A stretch of DNA of 6,906 nucleotides. It comes from Archaeoglobales archaeon (GTDB lineage: Archaea > Halobacteriota > Archaeoglobi > Archaeoglobales > Archaeoglobaceae). The notes under the pieces are model-generated. The model did not search any database. It was given only the letters and a program-made list of their open reading frames with translations, and had not been told where the DNA came from. Positions within the stretch are counted from its first letter, which is position 1, and every line of letters starts with the position of its first letter. Below are positions 5,778 to 6,906 of the stretch, one piece after another. The stretch covers positions 1 through 6,906 of the forward strand of contig QMZD01000092.1 of NCBI GenBank assembly GCA_003662985.1, in the 5' to 3' direction. Made by a program: the position numbers and the translations under genes.

Positions 5778-5904
5778 ACATTTGAGGTCAAATCAGAGGA
5801 TTTCTACGATACAAACTAGGCTTTAAAAATCTTTAAAATTTAAAATATTTTAAACAAAAATTAGAAAAATATTTTAAAAATAAGGAAAAAAGAGGAGTGA
5901 GAGC
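5778..5904 (+). promoter_or_regulatory. Very AT-rich intergenic region with palindrome and repeated boxes
   Basis: It opens with a perfect inverted repeat, ATTTGA-GG-TCAAAT (5780-5793). Then come CTTTAAAA twice at period 10 (5821-5828, 5831-5838) and AAAATATTTTAAA twice at period 24 (5842-5854, 5866-5878). The box at 5842-5854 is the better TATA candidate for the next gene: initiation about 25 bases downstream would keep its Shine-Dalgarno site (5894-5900) in the message, while the second box would cut into it. No ORF or RNA gene is visible. Confidence 0.45.
5894..5900 (+). promoter_or_regulatory. Shine-Dalgarno site for the four-helix membrane protein
   Basis: GGAGTGA ends 4 nt before the ATG at 5905 and is followed by GAGC, as at the TTG at 2905. 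It supports this start rather than the in-frame ATG at 5929. Confidence 0.65.
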
Positions 5905-6309
5905 ATGAGACCGATTTTAGAGGGAGAGATGTCAAGGAAACTGTACACCAATGTGACCCTCTCACTTCTTTCCGGGATAGTAATATTCCTCTGGGCAAGC
6001 GGGCTGTATGGGATGCTCTCAACCTTTCACGTTTACTTCAGGCTGTCATACGTACTTCTAGCCTTTACGATAGCATTCATCTTCTTCACGGCACTGCTTG
6101 AGCACAGAGGGGTTAAGGTGCCATACCTTTTTGGGGGGGCTGGGCTCCTGGCATCCATCGTAACGTTCATTGGGATATGTGTCGTAAACGGTGTATTCTG
6201 GCTCATCGATAATTTCCCTCCCCTCGATAACCTTTTGATAATGCTTTCGATAAGCATCCTCGTTGGATTCGTTTTCATCAAATTGATCACCCAGAGAGAG
6301 GAGTACTAG
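5905..6309 (+). CDS. Four-helix integral membrane protein of unknown function
   Basis: I do not recognise a family. The 134 residues are mostly hydrophobic and read as four membrane helices: about 17-38, 44-65, 75-99 and 107-128. The loops are short; the charged ones are EHRGVK (66-71) between helices 2 and 3 and the tail TQREEY. A DNFPPLDN turn (102-109) links helices 3 and 4. A short charged N-terminus (E6, E8, R11, K12) precedes helix 1. There is no signal-peptide cleavage site, no conserved His/Cys pair and no obvious catalytic motif, so enzyme or transporter calls are not supported. It follows another small membrane-protein gene but is separated from it by an AT-rich promoter region, and it ends in a repeat cluster and a T-tract terminator, so it is probably a single-gene transcript. 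Confidence 0.8.
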   Translation: MRPILEGEMSRKLYTNVTLSLLSGIVIFLWASGLYGMLSTFHVYFRLSYVLLAFTIAFIFFTALLEHRGVKVPYLFGGAGLLASIVTFIGICVVNGVFWLIDNFPPLDNLLIMLSISILVGFVFIKLITQREEY

Positions 6310-6352
6310 TAAGAGTGCTACTAGTAAGAGTGCTGGATGCTAGCAGGAGTAC
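6304..6352 (+). repeat. Cluster of three 15-bp repeats containing CTAG palindromes
   Basis: TACTAGTAAGAGTGC occurs twice in perfect tandem (6304-6318, 6319-6333). A third copy at 6338-6352 is offset by 4 bases and differs at 4 of 15 positions, all transitions. The core is the palindrome ACTAGT in copies 1 and 2 (6305-6310, 6320-6325), changed to GCTAGC in copy 3 (6339-6344). The self-complementary AGTACT at 6302-6307 and 6348-6353 brackets the block. The first copy includes the stop codon of the membrane protein gene. Confidence 0.75.
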
Positions 6353-6370
6353 TGGTATCTCGAGGGTTAG

Positions 6371-6378
6371 TTTTTTTT
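6371..6378 (+). terminator. T8 tract, likely archaeal intrinsic terminator
   Basis: Eight consecutive T residues 61 bases after the membrane-protein stop codon, the only long T run on the + strand in this area. Archaeal RNA polymerase terminates at such oligo-T tracts. It is centred about 26 bases before the ATG at 6401, so it may also serve as a poor TATA-like element for the phosphoesterase. Confidence 0.55.
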
Positions 6379-6400
6379 ACACCGTCGTATTTGCCATGCT

Positions 6401-6906
6401 ATGGAAATCGGAATCATCGCAGACATTCATGCCAATGTTGTAGCACTCGATTCAGTTCTCCAGAAGCTCGAAAGCTGTGATGAAATTCTATGCGCGGGAG
6501 ATGTTGTTGGATACTATCCTTACTTTAACGAGGTAATCGAGATATTAAGGGAGGAAAGAATCTATTCGGTAATTGGAAATCACGATTATGCCGTGCTTAC
6601 GGGAGATCATTCGAATCTAGACACCTATGGAAAGATTTCAGTGAATTTCACCAGAAAAAGGTTGGAGGAGAAAAATAAGGAGTGGCTTGACTCTTTACCT
6701 TATCAGCTTCAAACCGATTACTTCAACATCTACCACGGAACTCCAGCGGACAGCATAGATGCTATTTTTGTTTACATTTTTCCCACCTTTCCTTTGATTG
6801 ATAAAATCCTTGAGGAAGAGGGGAAGAACGTTATAGTTGGCAACACCCATATTCAATTCGAGAGGAAACACGCAAAGCAAAAGCTTAAGGTGGTAAACCC
6901 TGGAAG
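6401..6906 (+). CDS. Calcineurin-like phosphoesterase (YfcE/MJ0936-type), 3'-partial
   Basis: The frame starts at ATG 6401 and is open to the right edge (168 complete codons), so the C-terminus is outside the window. It is a dinuclear-metal phosphoesterase; relatives cleave phosphodiesters such as cyclic nucleotides or model substrates, and physiological substrates are mostly unknown. Motifs in order are: D8-x-H10 in ADIHAN; GDVVGY (33-38, D34); G59-N60-H61-D62; YHGTP (111-115, H112); and VGNTHIQF (146-153), followed by VVNPGS, the expected motif before the last strand. The consensus GHTH is here GNTH, with N148 in place of the first His, a metal ligand in MJ0936 (His118). H150 is kept. An ATG at 6396 is out of frame and there is no Shine-Dalgarno, so the gene may be leaderless. 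Its neighbours give no clue to its role. Confidence 0.93.
   Translation, partial: MEIGIIADIHANVVALDSVLQKLESCDEILCAGDVVGYYPYFNEVIEILREERIYSVIGNHDYAVLTGDHSNLDTYGKISVNFTRKRLEEKNKEWLDSLPYQLQTDYFNIYHGTPADSIDAIFVYIFPTFPLIDKILEEEGKNVIVGNTHIQFERKHAKQKLKVVNPG

Noticed and set aside
5778..5904. Replication origin or origin recognition boxes in the AT-rich gap
   Set aside because: No G-rich origin recognition box, no orc1/cdc6 gene and no long inverted repeats; promoter function explains the AT content.
6302..6353. Short CRISPR array
   Set aside because: The units are 15 bp in direct tandem with no unique spacers of 30-40 bp and no cas genes nearby.
6695..6880. 61-codon open frame on the minus strand
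   Set aside because: It is antisense to the phosphoesterase, whose motifs continue through this stretch to the window edge.

Overview
The window looks like a thermophilic archaeal chromosome, most likely a euryarchaeon of the Archaeoglobales type; that placement is inference. The signs are a coenzyme B12 mutase split into separate catalytic and cobalamin-binding genes, GGTGA ribosome binding sites at a fixed 4-nt spacing, apparently leaderless genes with AT-rich boxes about 26-30 nt upstream, AGA/AGG arginine codons and Lys/Glu/Ile-rich proteins. Every gene I support is on the + strand. I see no tRNA, rRNA, CRISPR array, transposase or phage gene. No gene-free stretch exceeds 130 bases.

Region 1 (1-3411) is a B12-dependent acyl-CoA mutase operon: the catalytic subunit (cut off on the left), the cobalamin-binding subunit, the MeaB-type GTPase that guards and reloads the mutase, and a PduO-type adenosyltransferase that makes adenosylcobalamin. 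Together they form the enzyme and its cofactor supply and repair kit. The catalytic subunit has Gln at the position where true methylmalonyl-CoA mutases have the Arg that binds the substrate carboxylate (Arg207 in Propionibacterium). This makes an isobutyryl-CoA-mutase-like specificity more likely than the default methylmalonyl-CoA mutase label.

Region 2 (3412-5367) is an AT-rich promoter region with three copies of an 11-bp motif, followed by three genes overlapping by 4 bases at each junction: a small winged-helix regulator, a carbon-nitrogen hydrolase (nitrilase superfamily) with an intact Glu-Lys-Cys triad, and a compact histone-deacetylase-fold amidohydrolase with all zinc ligands. Both enzymes cut amide bonds, so the set looks like a self-regulated amide-processing module with an unknown substrate.

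Region 3 (5368-6400) holds two small membrane proteins of unknown function, each behind its own AT-rich promoter. One has a single membrane segment and a Lys/Glu-rich heptad tail. The other has four membrane segments and is followed by a cluster of 15-bp repeats and a T8 terminator.

Region 4 (6401-6906) is the start of a calcineurin-like phosphoesterase that runs off the right edge. It has one unusual substitution in its last visible metal-binding motif.
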